DNA of 64,000 nucleotides from Collinsella sp. (GCA_019419525.1 DXZU01000004.1:56079-120078); one strand, 5' to 3'. Positions 31,561 through 40,204 are shown, counted from the first letter of the stretch. The notes: a model not told the origin generated them from the sequence alone. Numbers and translations are program-made.

Positions 31561-32781
31561 ATGGCAAATAAGAAAAAGAACCCCGCACCCGAGCCGACGC
31601 CCGAGCAGCAGGCTCGCGCCGCCTCCAGCTCTCGCAAGAAGCAGCGCAAGACCCGCGTGTCCAAGACCGTCAAGATCGTTCTGGTGGTCATCGGCGTGCT
31701 GGCAATGCTACTTTCCGTCTCGGCCATGGCGTGCTCCGGCCTGATGTCGCAGGCCGAGGACACCTCGGGCTACAAGCTTACCGGCGGTGTAGCTGCCACT
31801 ATCAACGGCACCAACCTCACCGAGGACACCGTGACCAAGCAGATCATGAGCATGCGCACGTCCTACGGCTACACCAAGGACAAGGACTGGGCACAGTATC
31901 TGGTCGACAACGACCTCACGCCCAAGAAGTACCGCAAGCAACTCATCGACTCCTACACGCAGCAGATTCTGCTTCAACAGGCACAGAAGGAGAACGGCGT
32001 GACGGTGTCGGACGAGGAGGTCGAGAAGGCTTGGAAGGACGCGTGCAAGAGCGCGGGCGGTGCCAAGGCCTTTAAGAAGACCCTTAAGACCTACGGCTAC
32101 ACCGAGGACACCTACAAGGACTCGCTCAAGGAGAGCCTGGCGCAGCAAAAGCTTAAGGATGCTGTGGCGCCCACCAGCAAGCCCAAGGACAGCGAGATTG
32201 TCGATTACATCAACGAGAACCTGTCCAACTACAATGACGCCCGTCGCTCGTCGAACATCCTGATCAAGGTTGATTCCGACGCTTCCGACGAGGACAAGGC
32301 TGCCGCCAAGGCCAAGGCGCAGGAGTGCCTGGACAAGATCAACTCCGGTGAGCTGAGCTTTGAGGATGCCGTTGAACAGTACTCCGAGGACACCGGTTCC
32401 AAGGAGAAGAAGGGCGATGTGGGCTGGGATAAGCTCACCACCTTTGTCGACAGCTACCAGACGGCGCTCGAGGGGCTCAACAAGGGCGACGTGAGCGAAG
32501 TCGTCGAGTCGACCTATGGCTACCACATCATCAAGTGCACCGACTACTTCCATGTCGATAGCCAGGTCGATGACATCAAGCAGGTGCCCAAGGACATCAA
32601 GAAGTACGTTTCCAACGTGGTGAAGACGCAGGCGGCCAGTACTGCATACAGCGAGTGGCTGGAGCAGTACAAGAAAGACGCCGACATTACCGTCAACCCC
32701 ATGCCCAAGGATGTGCCCTACAACGTGAGCCTGAAGGGCGTCACCAAGAGCTCGACCGACGATTCGTCGACGACTGAGTAA
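31561..32781 (+). CDS. Parvulin-type peptidyl-prolyl isomerase, surface foldase
   Basis: A PrsA/SurA-like chaperone that helps fold exported proteins outside the membrane. A Lys/Ala-rich cytoplasmic start and a membrane helix (~38-58, IVLVVIGVLAMLLSVSAMAC) anchor it. The Cys in SAMAC is a poor lipobox, so a lipoprotein is possible but not clear. A SurA-type N-domain (~70-210) is followed by a parvulin domain (~225-330: ARRSSNILIKVDSD...GELSFEDAVEQYSEDTGSKEKKGDVGW...YGYHIIKCTD). The start is ATG 31561, with AAAGG nearby (406 residues). The C-terminus is Ser/Thr-rich. YqeY follows on the same strand. Confidence 0.9.
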   Translation: MANKKKNPAPEPTPEQQARAASSSRKKQRKTRVSKTVKIVLVVIGVLAMLLSVSAMACSGLMSQAEDTSGYKLTGGVAATINGTNLTEDTVTKQIMSMRTSYGYTKDKDWAQYLVDNDLTPKKYRKQLIDSYTQQILLQQAQKENGVTVSDEEVEKAWKDACKSAGGAKAFKKTLKTYGYTEDTYKDSLKESLAQQKLKDAVAPTSKPKDSEIVDYINENLSNYNDARRSSNILIKVDSDASDEDKAAAKAKAQECLDKINSGELSFEDAVEQYSEDTGSKEKKGDVGWDKLTTFVDSYQTALEGLNKGDVSEVVESTYGYHIIKCTDYFHVDSQVDDIKQVPKDIKKYVSNVVKTQAASTAYSEWLEQYKKDADITVNPMPKDVPYNVSLKGVTKSSTDDSSTTE

Positions 32782-32835
32782 TCATGGGGCGGTGCTCGCG
32801 CGAGTGCCGCCCACGCTATTAGAGAGGATTTGCAG

Positions 32836-33279
32836 ATGACCAACGAAGAGCTGCAGAAGGAAATGATCGCGGCCATGAAGGCTAAGGACAAGGTTCGCCT
32901 GTCCATCATTCGCCAGGTCAAGGCCGAGGTGAAGAATATCGAGGTCAATGAGCGCCGCGATGTGACCGAGGAAGACGTCAACAGCATGATCAAGCGTCTG
33001 ATTAAGCAGACGAGCGAGACGCTGGAGATGTCCATCAAGGCCGGCACCGACCAAGAGCGTACCGACAACCTGACCGAGCAGGTCAAGATTCTGGAGAGCC
33101 TTCTGCCCGCGCAGGTTTCGGGCGAGGAGCTCGAGGCCCTGATCGAGCAGGTCATCGCCGAGCTGGGCGCCACGTCCAAGAAGCAGATGGGCCAGGTCAT
33201 GGGCGCTCTGGGTAAGGCCACTGGCGGCAACTTCGACAAGCCTGCCGCGGCCAAGATCGTCGGAGCCAAACTCGCGTAG
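32836..33279 (+). CDS. yqeY: GatB/YqeY domain protein
   Basis: A 147-residue all-helical protein with the tail domain also found at the C-terminus of GatB (tRNA amidotransferase). It may bind tRNA, but its cellular role is not established. Typical features: KAKDKVRLSIIRQVKAEVKNIEVNERR, QVKILESLLPAQVSGEEL and KKQMGQVMGALGKATGG. ATG 32836 has GAGAGGA 7 nt upstream; an in-frame TTG at 32830 is too close. It is 54 nt downstream of the foldase gene, so cotranscription is likely. A strong terminator follows. Confidence 0.92.
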   Translation: MTNEELQKEMIAAMKAKDKVRLSIIRQVKAEVKNIEVNERRDVTEEDVNSMIKRLIKQTSETLEMSIKAGTDQERTDNLTEQVKILESLLPAQVSGEELEALIEQVIAELGATSKKQMGQVMGALGKATGGNFDKPAAAKIVGAKLA

Positions 33280-33306
33280 GGACCGAGCGGCATATAGTTG
33301 ATGTTG

Positions 33307-33342
33307 AGGGGGCGTGACCATTGCGGTCGCGCCCCCTTTTTT
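33307..33342 (+). terminator. Rho-independent terminator after yqeY
   Basis: GGGGGCG.GACC pairs with GGTC.CGCCCCC around a 5-nt loop and is followed by TTTTTT. Confidence 0.87.
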
Positions 33343-33359
33343 GATGGCAGCTGAAGGGC

Positions 33360-33428
33360 ACTCATTGGGGACAGACTTAAATGAGTGCCCACTTCCCGGG
33401 TACTCATTTAAGTCTGTCCCCAATGAGT
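33360..33428. repeat. Perfect 27-bp-arm palindrome, REP-like
   Basis: Arms at 33360-33386 and 33402-33428 are exact complements and carry GGGGACAGACTTAAATG. The 15-nt centre contains CCCGGG. It is of the same general GGGGACAG type as the other dispersed palindromes, and lies between yqeY and the amino acid transporter. Confidence 0.85.
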
Positions 33429-33533
33429 GGGTGGAAGATTGCGGGTTCTTTACGGGAATGTAGTGTGGGCTGCGGAAACGTGGTTCTTTCCGTACAATAG
33501 TTCAACTCGTGTAAACGCAGGGAAGGGACATTC

Positions 33534-34265
33534 ATGGCAGACATGATCGAGATCAAGCATCTCAACAAGTACTTTGGCGACCTGCATGTGCTCAAAGATA
33601 TCAACCTCACCGTCAAGCGCGGCGAGAAGCTCGTAATGATCGGGCCTTCCGGCTCGGGTAAGTCGACGCTCATCCGTTGCGTTGATTATCTGGAGGAGCC
33701 CACGTCGGGCGAGGTCATCATCGACGGTACGCCGCTTACCAAAAAGAATCACCTGGAGATGGCTCGCAAGTATAGTTCCATGGTGTTTCAGCAGTTCAAC
33801 CTGTATCCCAACATGACGGTGCTGGGCAACCTGACGCTCGCGCCCATCAAGCTACAAAAGAAGAGCAAGGAGGAGGCGACCGAGATCGCCATCGCCGCGC
33901 TCAAGCGCGTCGGCATGGCGCATAAGGCCGGCGAGTATCCGCAGAACCTCTCGGGCGGTCAGCAGCAGCGTATCGCCATCGCCCGCGCCCTGTGCACCAA
34001 GCAACCCATCATCCTGTTTGACGAGCCTACCTCGGCACTCGACCCCGAGATGGTCCAGGAGGTTCTGGACGTTATGATTGAGCTCGCGCAGGAGGACATC
34101 ACCATGATCTGCGTGACGCATGAGATGGGCTTTGCGCGCCAGGTGGCCGACCGCGTCATCTTTATGGAGGACGGCCGCATTCTGGAGGAGGGTACGCCCG
34201 AGCACTTCTTCGATAACCCCGAGAACCCGCGCTGCCGCGAGTTCCTGTCCAAGATTCTGCACTAG
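33534..34265 (+). CDS. Polar amino acid ABC transporter ATPase
   Basis: The ATP-hydrolysing subunit of a type I importer (GlnQ/GltL-like, 243 residues). Walker A is GPSGSGKST (~residue 38), the Q-loop lies in [22 protein letters not shown], the signature is LSGGQQQR (~141), Walker B is [16 protein letters not shown] and the H-loop is [12 protein letters not shown] 33534 is preceded by AAGGGA. It is followed immediately by a binding protein and two permeases, a complete operon for uptake of an amino acid such as glutamine, glutamate or aspartate. Confidence 0.93.
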   Translation: MADMIEIKHLNKYFGDLHVLKDINLTVKRGEKLVMIGPSGSGKSTLIRCVDYLEEPTSGEVIIDGTPLTKKNHLEMARKYSSMVFQQFNLYPNMTVLGNLTLAPIKLQKKSKEEATEIAIAALKRVGMAHKAGEYPQNLSGGQQQRIAIARALCTKQPIILFDEPTSALDPEMVQEVLDVMIELAQEDITMICVTHEMGFARQVADRVIFMEDGRILEEGTPEHFFDNPENPRCREFLSKILH

Positions 34266-34273
34266 GCGCGGTG

Positions 34274-35149
34274 ATGGACATGACGGATATGACGAGGGCG
34301 GCCGTGTCACGCCGTCACTTTTTGCAGCTGGCGGGCGCCGGCATGCTCGCGCTGACGGGGACCGCGCTCACCGGTTGCGGCAACTCCGCCGGCGGCGACG
34401 GCTCCGACAAGGGCTCCAAGCTTGCGACCATCAAGTCGCGTGGGCACCTGAATGCCGGCGTTAAGAAGGATGTTCCCGGCTACGGCTATTACGACACCGC
34501 TAAGGGTCGCTTTGAGGGCATGGAGGTCGATCTGTGCTACCAGATCGCCGCTGCCGTCTTTGGCGTGAGCTACAAGGAGGCCCGCGCCCAGGAGCTGGTC
34601 GAGTTTACCGACGTAACGCCCAAGACGCGCGGCCCGCTGATCGACAACGGCCAACTCGATGTGGTCGCGGCGACCTACACCATCACCGACGAGCGCAAGA
34701 AGAGCTGGGATTTCTCGACGCCGTATCGCACCGACTACGTGGGCCTCATGGTCAAGAAACGTTCGGGCTTTACCTCGATTGAGGACCTGGACGGCAAGGT
34801 CATCGGCGTGAGTCAGGGTGCCACCACGCAGGGCCTGATCGAGCAGATGATCAAGGATAACGGCTTTACCTGCGAGCCCGAATTTAGGGCCTTTAGCGGC
34901 TACCCCATCATCAAGAGTTCGCTCGACGCCGGCAATATCGACGTCTTTGCCATGGACCGCTCCACGCTGGCCGGCTACATGAACGAGACTGTCGAGCTAC
35001 TGCAGCCCGAGGTCAAGTTTGGCGAGCAGGGCTACGGCGTGGCGACCAAGAAGGGCTGCGACCTCTCGGCCGTGGTCGATCAGGTGGTCTGCGATCGCTT
35101 GGCCGACGGCTGGCTCGATCAAGAGGTCAAGACCTGGGGTCTTGTGTAG
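34274..35149 (+). CDS. Amino acid ABC transporter substrate-binding lipoprotein
   Basis: An extracytoplasmic solute-binding protein of family 3 (291 residues). The N-terminus has a twin-arginine-like motif (SRRHFLQLAG) followed by a lipobox LTGC, so it may be exported by Tat and lipid-anchored at the Cys near residue 35. The binding domain shows GHLNAGVKKDVPGYGYYD, FEGMEVDLCYQIAAAVFG and TITDERKKSWDFSTPY, typical of glutamate/glutamine-type proteins. Starts at GTG 34271 or ATG 34274 are both possible; the ribosome site is weak, suggesting coupling to the ATPase gene 9 nt upstream. Confidence 0.92.
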   Translation: MDMTDMTRAAVSRRHFLQLAGAGMLALTGTALTGCGNSAGGDGSDKGSKLATIKSRGHLNAGVKKDVPGYGYYDTAKGRFEGMEVDLCYQIAAAVFGVSYKEARAQELVEFTDVTPKTRGPLIDNGQLDVVAATYTITDERKKSWDFSTPYRTDYVGLMVKKRSGFTSIEDLDGKVIGVSQGATTQGLIEQMIKDNGFTCEPEFRAFSGYPIIKSSLDAGNIDVFAMDRSTLAGYMNETVELLQPEVKFGEQGYGVATKKGCDLSAVVDQVVCDRLADGWLDQEVKTWGLV

Positions 35150-35174
35150 GCGCATCGTCCAAGGAAGGAATCAA

Positions 35175-35921
35175 ATGCTCGAAGGATTGTTTGACGCCGA
35201 CCGCTGGTCGACGACATTTCAAAACATGGGGCCCTTCTGGGAGGGCTTTGGCGTGACGCTGCAGGTGGTCGTTGCTGGTCTGCTGCTGTCGCTGGTGCTG
35301 GGCACGCTGCTGGGCGTGTTCTCGACCACCCGTTCGCGTGTACTGCGCGCCATCAGCCGCGTGTACGTTGAGTTTTACCAGAATACCCCGCTACCCGTGC
35401 AGGTGCTCTTTATGTACATGGCCGGCCCGCAGTTTTTGCAGGCTATAACCGGCGCCGACCAGCCGGTGCGCATCGCGCCGTTCGTGCTGGGCTTCTTGGG
35501 TGTGGGCCTGTATCACGCGGCCTACATCTCGGAGGTCATCCGCACCGGTATCGAGGCGGTTCCGCGCGGTCAGATGGAGGCGGCCCAGAGCCAGGGCTTC
35601 ACCCGTGCACAGGCATACTGGTACATCGTGCTGCCCCAGACGTTCAAGATCATTCTGCCGCCGCTGTGTAACCAGGCGCTCAACCTGGTCAAGAACACGT
35701 CGGTGCTGGCGCTTGTGGCCGGTGGCGACCTTATGTACCGTTCCGACAACTTTGTGAGTCTGTACGGTTACCTGCAGGGATACATCGTCTGCTGCCTCAT
35801 GTACTTCATCATCTGCTTTCCGCTCGCCATGCTGGTGCAGTGGCTCGAGCGCCGCTCCAAGGAGCGTCCGCGCGGCGTGAGCCTGGCCGAGCTGGGGCTC
35901 GACAACGTAGAGGAGGCCTAG
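35175..35921 (+). CDS. Amino acid ABC transporter permease
   Basis: A HisM/GlnP-type membrane subunit of 248 residues with five or six membrane segments. The EAA loop is seen in GIEAVPRGQMEAAQSQGFTRAQAYWYIVLPQTFKIILPPL (~residues 128-166), the site that contacts the ATPase. ATG 35175 has AAGGAAGG upstream. Its stop is 3 nt before the next permease gene, so the two permeases are translationally coupled and probably form the heterodimeric channel. Confidence 0.93.
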   Translation: MLEGLFDADRWSTTFQNMGPFWEGFGVTLQVVVAGLLLSLVLGTLLGVFSTTRSRVLRAISRVYVEFYQNTPLPVQVLFMYMAGPQFLQAITGADQPVRIAPFVLGFLGVGLYHAAYISEVIRTGIEAVPRGQMEAAQSQGFTRAQAYWYIVLPQTFKIILPPLCNQALNLVKNTSVLALVAGGDLMYRSDNFVSLYGYLQGYIVCCLMYFIICFPLAMLVQWLERRSKERPRGVSLAELGLDNVEEA

Positions 35922-35924
35922 CGC

Positions 35925-36563
35925 ATGGAAATCTTCAACGCGACCAACCTGCTCTACATTTGGGGCGGCTTTGTTAAGACCATCGAGATCTCGGCGCTGT
36001 CAATCTTTTTCTCGCTCATCTTTGGCACGGTGCTGGCGCTCGTCAAGAGCTATGCGCCCCGCCCGTTCCGTATTTTGGTGAGCGCCTATATCGAGCTGTT
36101 CCGCTGCACGCCGAACCTGCTGTGGATCCTGTTTATCTACTTTACGGTGCAGGGCTTGGACATTGTGATTTCGACCATCGCCTTTACGCTGTTTACCAGC
36201 GCTGTTATGGCCGAGATTGTGCGCGGCGGCCTCAACTCGATTCCGCGCGGCCAGTTTGAGGCAGCGCAGAGCCAAGGCTTCGGCTTTTTTGCCACCATGC
36301 GCTACATCATTCTGCCGCAGACGTTTAAGACGATTATTCCGGCGCTGTTTAGCCAGTGCACGACCGTCATCAAGGACAGCTCGTATCTTTCGGGCATTAA
36401 CGTGGCCGAGCTCATGTACACGGCAAACGTCGTGATGGCCCACGCGATCGATCTGTCGCAGGTGCTTATGCTCTACGGCCTGGTGTTTGCGATGTACTTT
36501 GTGCTCAACTTTGGTATCTCGCTGCTGGTGAGGGCATATCAGAGGCGAATGGTGGCAGCGTAG
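35925..36563 (+). CDS. Amino acid ABC transporter permease, second subunit
   Basis: A 212-residue permease of the same family as its upstream neighbour. The EAA loop is GGLNSIPRGQFEAAQSQGFGFFATMRYIILPQTFKTIIP, and FRCTPNLLWILFIYF fits the conserved membrane region. It is the last gene of the importer operon. A long imperfect hairpin (36570-36663) lies just after the stop. No specific residue shows which amino acid is carried. Confidence 0.92.
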   Translation: MEIFNATNLLYIWGGFVKTIEISALSIFFSLIFGTVLALVKSYAPRPFRILVSAYIELFRCTPNLLWILFIYFTVQGLDIVISTIAFTLFTSAVMAEIVRGGLNSIPRGQFEAAQSQGFGFFATMRYIILPQTFKTIIPALFSQCTTVIKDSSYLSGINVAELMYTANVVMAHAIDLSQVLMLYGLVFAMYFVLNFGISLLVRAYQRRMVAA

Positions 36564-36569
36564 CCCTGC

Positions 36570-36663
36570 TTCCCCAAGCACGGCACCTTGCCCCTCAATC
36601 GTCGCTTGCGTACATTTAGTACGCGGCGCTCCTCTTTCGGGGCAATCTGCCGCACTTGGGAAA
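36570..36663. repeat. Long imperfect hairpin
   Basis: Arms of about 25 nt (TTCCCCAAG...TTGCCCC and GGGGCAA...CTTGGGAA) enclose a second palindrome GTAC-ATTTA-GTAC. It lies directly after the amino acid importer operon and may act as a transcript end or be another REP-type element. Confidence 0.55.
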
Positions 36664-36734
36664 CCAGGACGGTCGTAAGTGACAAAATGGGAATCAGGAA
36701 TCGCCTATTTCTCATTTGCTAGAAAGGAATCGCG

Positions 36735-37358
36735 ATGAGCGATCTGGAGAACAAGAAGAATCCTGTGGTCATTACCATCGCGCGCGACTTTGGCGCCGAG
36801 GGTCACGAGATTGGCCGCATGCTTGCCGACGAGTTGGGGATTCCGCTGTACGATAACGAGCTGCTGGTACGTGCGTCGCTGCGCGCGGGCGAGTCGCTTG
36901 ATAAGATGGCCGCCTATGATGAGCGTCTGGCCGTGGAGAACATGGCGTTTCTGCCCGACCGCTACGATGCGCGTTCGTACTCGGATAAGTTGTTCCAAAA
37001 GATGAGCCAGGTGATTTTGGATCTGGGCGAGACCGAGAGCTGCATTATCGAAGGCCGTCTGTCCGATTACCTGCTGCGCAACAACCCCAACCACATTGCC
37101 GTGTTGGTGACCGCACCCTTTGAGGACCGCGTCGAGATTGTGCGCAAGAAGCGTGGCCTTAACAAAAAGAAGGGCGCCAAGCTGGTCAAACAGCAGCAGA
37201 AGGCGCGCGAGGCGTTCTATAAGCGCTATAGCGCCGGCAAGTGGAAGATGACGAGCGGTAAAGACATCGTCGTCAACCGCGCCAAGCTGGGCCGCGAAGG
37301 CTGCAAGGACGTCATCGCCGCAGCCTACCGCTACAAGGTGGCCCAACTCGAAGGCTAA
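36735..37358 (+). CDS. Cytidylate kinase-like family protein
   Basis: A 207-residue P-loop-like protein matching the cytidylate-kinase-2 type family (PF13189): VVITIARDFGAEGHEIGRMLADELGIPLYDNELL, then CIIEGRLSDYLLRNNPNHIAVLVTAPFEDRVEIV and YYKRYS-like YKRYSAGKW. The classical GxxGxGKS P-loop is replaced by ARDFGAEGHEIG, as usual in this family, so true CMP kinase activity is doubtful. ATG 36735 has AAAGGAA upstream. It stands alone, ended by a perfect 17-bp hairpin. Confidence 0.82.
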   Translation: MSDLENKKNPVVITIARDFGAEGHEIGRMLADELGIPLYDNELLVRASLRAGESLDKMAAYDERLAVENMAFLPDRYDARSYSDKLFQKMSQVILDLGETESCIIEGRLSDYLLRNNPNHIAVLVTAPFEDRVEIVRKKRGLNKKKGAKLVKQQQKAREAFYKRYSAGKWKMTSGKDIVVNRAKLGREGCKDVIAAAYRYKVAQLEG

Positions 37359-37364
37359 CCGACC

Positions 37365-37410
37365 AAAAACCACCACAAAGGGTACAGGCACCTTTGTGGT
37401 GGTTTTTGTT
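37365..37410. terminator. Strong terminator-like hairpin
   Basis: Perfect 17-bp arms (37365-37381 and 37391-37407), with AAAAA at the left end and TTTTTGTTTT at the right. A related palindrome (CCCCAACCACCAC/complement, 37617-37660) with an AAAGGTGCCTG loop follows 200 nt later, suggesting a small repeat family as well as a terminator role. Confidence 0.82.
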
Positions 37411-37463
37411 TTAGGCCGAGGGGAAGGCCTTGGCGGCAGTGCCTATCCTCGGCTTTTGCATAG

Positions 37464-37598
37464 TCTCGATCTGTAACACCAAGCCAGCGAAAATGGCTCT
37501 AACTGTTACAGATTGAGATGCAGCGTGGCCGGCCGGCACAATATCTCAATCTGTAACAACTGCAGGGCTCAACGGACTCCAGCTGTTACAGATTGAGA
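37464..37598. repeat. 55-bp GTTACAGAT palindromes, copies 1 and 2
   Basis: Copies at 37464-37518 and 37544-37598. Each is exactly 55 bp: TCTCRATCTGTAAC, a 27-nt centre, then GTTACAGATTGAGA. Copy 1's centre pairs internally (AGCCA/TGGCT); that of copy 2 differs in sequence. They occupy the 381-nt gap between the kinase-like gene and nfnB together with two hairpins (37365-37410 and 37617-37660). No gene is visible in the gap. Confidence 0.9.
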
Positions 37599-37672
37599 CA
37601 AAACGACCGGGCAAGTCCCCAACCACCACAAAGGTGCCTGCCCCATCGTGGTGGTTGGGGCGGCCGGCATAG

Positions 37673-37711
37673 AAAAAAGTCCCCGCCGGGCGTGTGCTCG
37701 ACGGGGACTTT
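37673..37711 (-). terminator. Terminator of the nfnA-nfnB unit
   Basis: AAAGTCCCCG.CG pairs with CG.CGGGGACTTT; read on the minus strand it ends in a run of six T. It lies 29 nt beyond the nfnB stop. Confidence 0.82.
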
Positions 37712-37739
37712 GCCGTTTGATGGCTAGTGCTGCAGGTGA

Positions 37740-39149
37740 TTACTCGCCCAGCAGGCTCTTGGTGATCGAAGCGGCGGCCTTCTTGCCGGCGCCCATCGCC
37801 AGAATGACCGTAGCGGCACCGGTGACGATGTCGCCGCCGGCCCAGATGCGGGGATCGGTGGTCTGGCCGGTCTCCTCGTCGGCGACGATGTAGCCCCACT
37901 TGTTGAGCTCCATCTTGCCGCCGATCTTGGCAGCGAAGGGGTTGGCGTTAGTGCCGATAGCCGAGATCGCGACATCGCAGGGGATCTCCTCGATGGCGCC
38001 CTCGATGGGCACCGGGCGACGACGGCCGGACTCGTCGGGCTCGCCGAGCTCCATCTTCTGGACCTTGACGGCGCACACGGAGCCGTCCTCGCCAGCGACA
38101 AACTCGAGCGGGGAAACGAGCGGCAGAACCTCGACGCCCTCGGCCTTAGCATGGTGCAGCTCGGCGCGACGGCAGGGCATCTCGTCCTCGGTACGACGGT
38201 AGGCGATGATGGCGTGCTCGGCGCCCAGACGCTTGGCGGTACGGACGGCGTCCATAGCCACGTTGCCGCCACCAAAGACAACGACGTTCTTGCCGTGCTT
38301 GGTGGGGGTGTCGTACTCGGGGAACTTGTTGGCCTTCATCAGGTTCACGCGGGTGAGGTACTCGTTAGCGAAGAAGACGTTGGGCAGGTTCTCGCCGGGG
38401 ACGTTGAGGAACTTGGGCAGGCCTGCGCCGGTCGCCACGTAGATGGCGTCGAAGCCCTGCTCGAACAGCTCCTCGGCCGTGGCCATGTTGCCCACGACGG
38501 AGTTGTACTCAAACTTGACGCCCATGTCCTCCAGGCCGTCAATCTCGCGCTTGACGACCGCCTTGGGCAGACGGAACTCGGGGATGCCGTAGACCAGCAC
38601 ACCGCCGCCGGTGAAGAAGGCCTCAAAGACGGTGACGTCAAAGCCGTTGCGGGCGAGCTCGCCGGCGCAGGTGATGCCGGACGGGCCAGAGCCCACGACG
38701 GCGACCTTCTTGCCGTTTTTGGGAGCCATCTTGGGCGTGGAGGCGAGCTCGGGGCGGTCACCCAGGAAGCGCTCGAGCTGGCCGATGGCCACGGGCTCGG
38801 ACTTCTTGCCACGGATGCACTTGCCCTCGCACTGGTTCTCCTGCGGGCAGACGCGGCCGCAGATAGCGGGAAGCATGGAGTCCTCGCGGATGGTATCGAG
38901 AGCGCCGCCGAAGTCCTTCGCGCGGATCTGCTCGATAAAGCGGGGGATGTTGATGTTGACGGGGCAGCCCTCAACACAGAACGGCTTCTTGCAGTTGAGG
39001 CAGCGCTCGGCCTCGGCCAGCGCCATCTCCTCGGTGAAGCCCTTGTCGACGGGGCGGAAGTCGCAGGCGCGCTCGGCAGCCGGCTCCTCGTTATCGGGGG
39101 TGCGGGGCGACTTCATATCGGCAACGAAACGACCGTTAACTAGTGGCAT
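37740..39149 (-). CDS. NfnB / GltD-like NADPH oxidoreductase, large subunit
   Basis: A 469-residue flavin and iron-sulfur protein of the glutamate synthase small-subunit family. N-terminal cysteine clusters (CLNCKKPFCVEGCP at ~49-62 and CGRVCPQENQCEGKC at ~97-111) hold 4Fe-4S clusters. A FAD site (VAVVGSGPSGITCAGELARNG) and an NADPH site (VVFGGGNVAMDAVRTAKRLG) follow. Its start overlaps the end of the FAD/NAD-binding partner gene by 10 nt. That pairing without a large GltB subunit is the hallmark of NfnAB, the electron-bifurcating NADH-dependent ferredoxin:NADP oxidoreductase, rather than of glutamate synthase. The assignment rests on context and could also be sulfide dehydrogenase-like. Confidence 0.85.
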   Translation of the reverse strand: MPLVNGRFVADMKSPRTPDNEEPAAERACDFRPVDKGFTEEMALAEAERCLNCKKPFCVEGCPVNINIPRFIEQIRAKDFGGALDTIREDSMLPAICGRVCPQENQCEGKCIRGKKSEPVAIGQLERFLGDRPELASTPKMAPKNGKKVAVVGSGPSGITCAGELARNGFDVTVFEAFFTGGGVLVYGIPEFRLPKAVVKREIDGLEDMGVKFEYNSVVGNMATAEELFEQGFDAIYVATGAGLPKFLNVPGENLPNVFFANEYLTRVNLMKANKFPEYDTPTKHGKNVVVFGGGNVAMDAVRTAKRLGAEHAIIAYRRTEDEMPCRRAELHHAKAEGVEVLPLVSPLEFVAGEDGSVCAVKVQKMELGEPDESGRRRPVPIEGAIEEIPCDVAISAIGTNANPFAAKIGGKMELNKWGYIVADEETGQTTDPRIWAGGDIVTGAATVILAMGAGKKAAASITKSLLGE

Positions 39150-39979
39150 GCGCAGCTCTTTTCCTCATAGGCCTTGAGGGACTCGCCCTCTTCGGAACGG
39201 TAAGCGGCCTGGCGGGCACGAAGGTCATCCCAGTCGACCAGGGTGGCATCGAAGTCGGGGCCGTCGACGCAAGCGAACTTGGTCACGCCGCCAACCTCGA
39301 CGCGGCAGCAGCCGCACATACCGGTGCCGTCAACCATGATGGGGTTGAGCGACGCGGTGATGGGGGTGTCGTACTTCTGGGCGGTGAGGGTCGAGAACTT
39401 CATCATCGGAACGGGGCCGACGCAGAAGACCTGGCTCACGGCCTTGTCCTGCAGCAGGCGCTCCAGCGGAGCGGTGACAACGCCCTGCTCGCCGTAGGAG
39501 CCGTCGTCCGTGGTGATGTGGATGTGGTCCTCGTCGAGGAGCTCGCGGAACTGGTCCTCCATGAGCAGGAGGTCCTTGGTGCGGGCGCCCATGATGGCGT
39601 GCACCTCGTGACCGGTCTCGACCAGGTGCTTGGCGACCGGGAAGGCAATTGCCAGGCCGACGCCGCCGCCAATGACGGCGCAGGGGCCCTCGGCCATCTC
39701 GGTGGGAACGCCCAGCGGGCCCACGACGTCGCGCAGCGACTCGCCGGCCTCGTAGGTGGACAGCATCTCGGTGGTCTTGCCGATCACCATGAAGATGAAC
39801 TCGACCCAGCCCTCGTCACCGTTCCAGCCGGCCAGGGTAAACGGGACGCGCTCGCCCGTCTCGTTGGCGCGGACCATGAGGAACTGTCCAGCGTGCGCAT
39901 GCTTGGCGATTGCAGGCGCCTCGATGCGGAACTTGAACACCTTCTCCGAGAACTGCGTCTTCTCCAGGATCTTATACAT
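39140..39979 (-). CDS. NfnA-type ferredoxin:NADP oxidoreductase small subunit
   Basis: A 279-residue FAD/NAD-binding protein of the dihydroorotate dehydrogenase electron-transfer (PyrK-like) family. The FAD domain contains VPFTLAGWN, and the NAD domain contains CAVIGGGVGLAIAFPVAKHL. The 2Fe-2S ligand region is DGTGMCGCCRVEVGGVTKFACVDGPDF. It lies directly upstream of the GltD-like gene, overlapping by 10 nt, which is the NfnA-NfnB arrangement. The likely role is balancing NADH, NADPH and ferredoxin in an anaerobe. The ATG (complement of 39977-39979) has GAGAGGGG upstream. A perfect TATAAT on the minus strand at 40085-40090 may be the promoter. Confidence 0.85.
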   Translation of the reverse strand: MYKILEKTQFSEKVFKFRIEAPAIAKHAHAGQFLMVRANETGERVPFTLAGWNGDEGWVEFIFMVIGKTTEMLSTYEAGESLRDVVGPLGVPTEMAEGPCAVIGGGVGLAIAFPVAKHLVETGHEVHAIMGARTKDLLLMEDQFRELLDEDHIHITTDDGSYGEQGVVTAPLERLLQDKAVSQVFCVGPVPMMKFSTLTAQKYDTPITASLNPIMVDGTGMCGCCRVEVGGVTKFACVDGPDFDATLVDWDDLRARQAAYRSEEGESLKAYEEKSCACH

Positions 39980-40084
39980 AGAACCCCTCTCTTGTTAGGG
40001 CTGCCGAACCGTGCCTCCACGGAAATGGACGGTAGCCCGAATAAAACCGTACGCGCACAGGCGTTGTGCAGACATACGGTGCAA

Positions 40085-40090
40085 ATTATA
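40085..40090 (-). promoter_or_regulatory. Candidate -10 for nfnA
   Basis: TATAAT on the minus strand, 106 nt upstream of the nfnA ATG. The matching -35 region (around 40108-40113) is poor, so the assignment is tentative. Confidence 0.35.
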
Positions 40091-40151
40091 CCCTCATGGA
40101 CATGCCGTTTACGTGTATCTTCGGCGGTTGGGAAAAGGGTTTATCCACTTC

Positions 40152-40190
40152 GACCTACCAAATAGGGATAGGTTTATTTTGGTCGGTTTT
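40152..40190. repeat. REP-like hairpin, GGGGACAGGT family copy 2
   Basis: GACCTACCA/TGGTCGGTT arms with GGGATAGGTTTATTTT in the loop. Together with copy 3 (40315-40353, opposite orientation) it forms a ~200-nt long palindrome that encloses the hairpin at 40205-40248. Confidence 0.78.
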
Positions 40191-40204
40191 ATCAGGCAAA
40201 ACGG

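Noticed and set aside
31690..31740. Clear lipoprotein signal in the foldase
   Set aside because: The residues before the Cys (SAMAC) fit the lipobox poorly and a long cytoplasmic start precedes it, so a plain membrane anchor is equally likely.
37464..37598. CRISPR-like repeats
   Set aside because: Each unit is a palindrome with its own variable centre, not a constant repeat with acquired spacers, and there are no cas genes.
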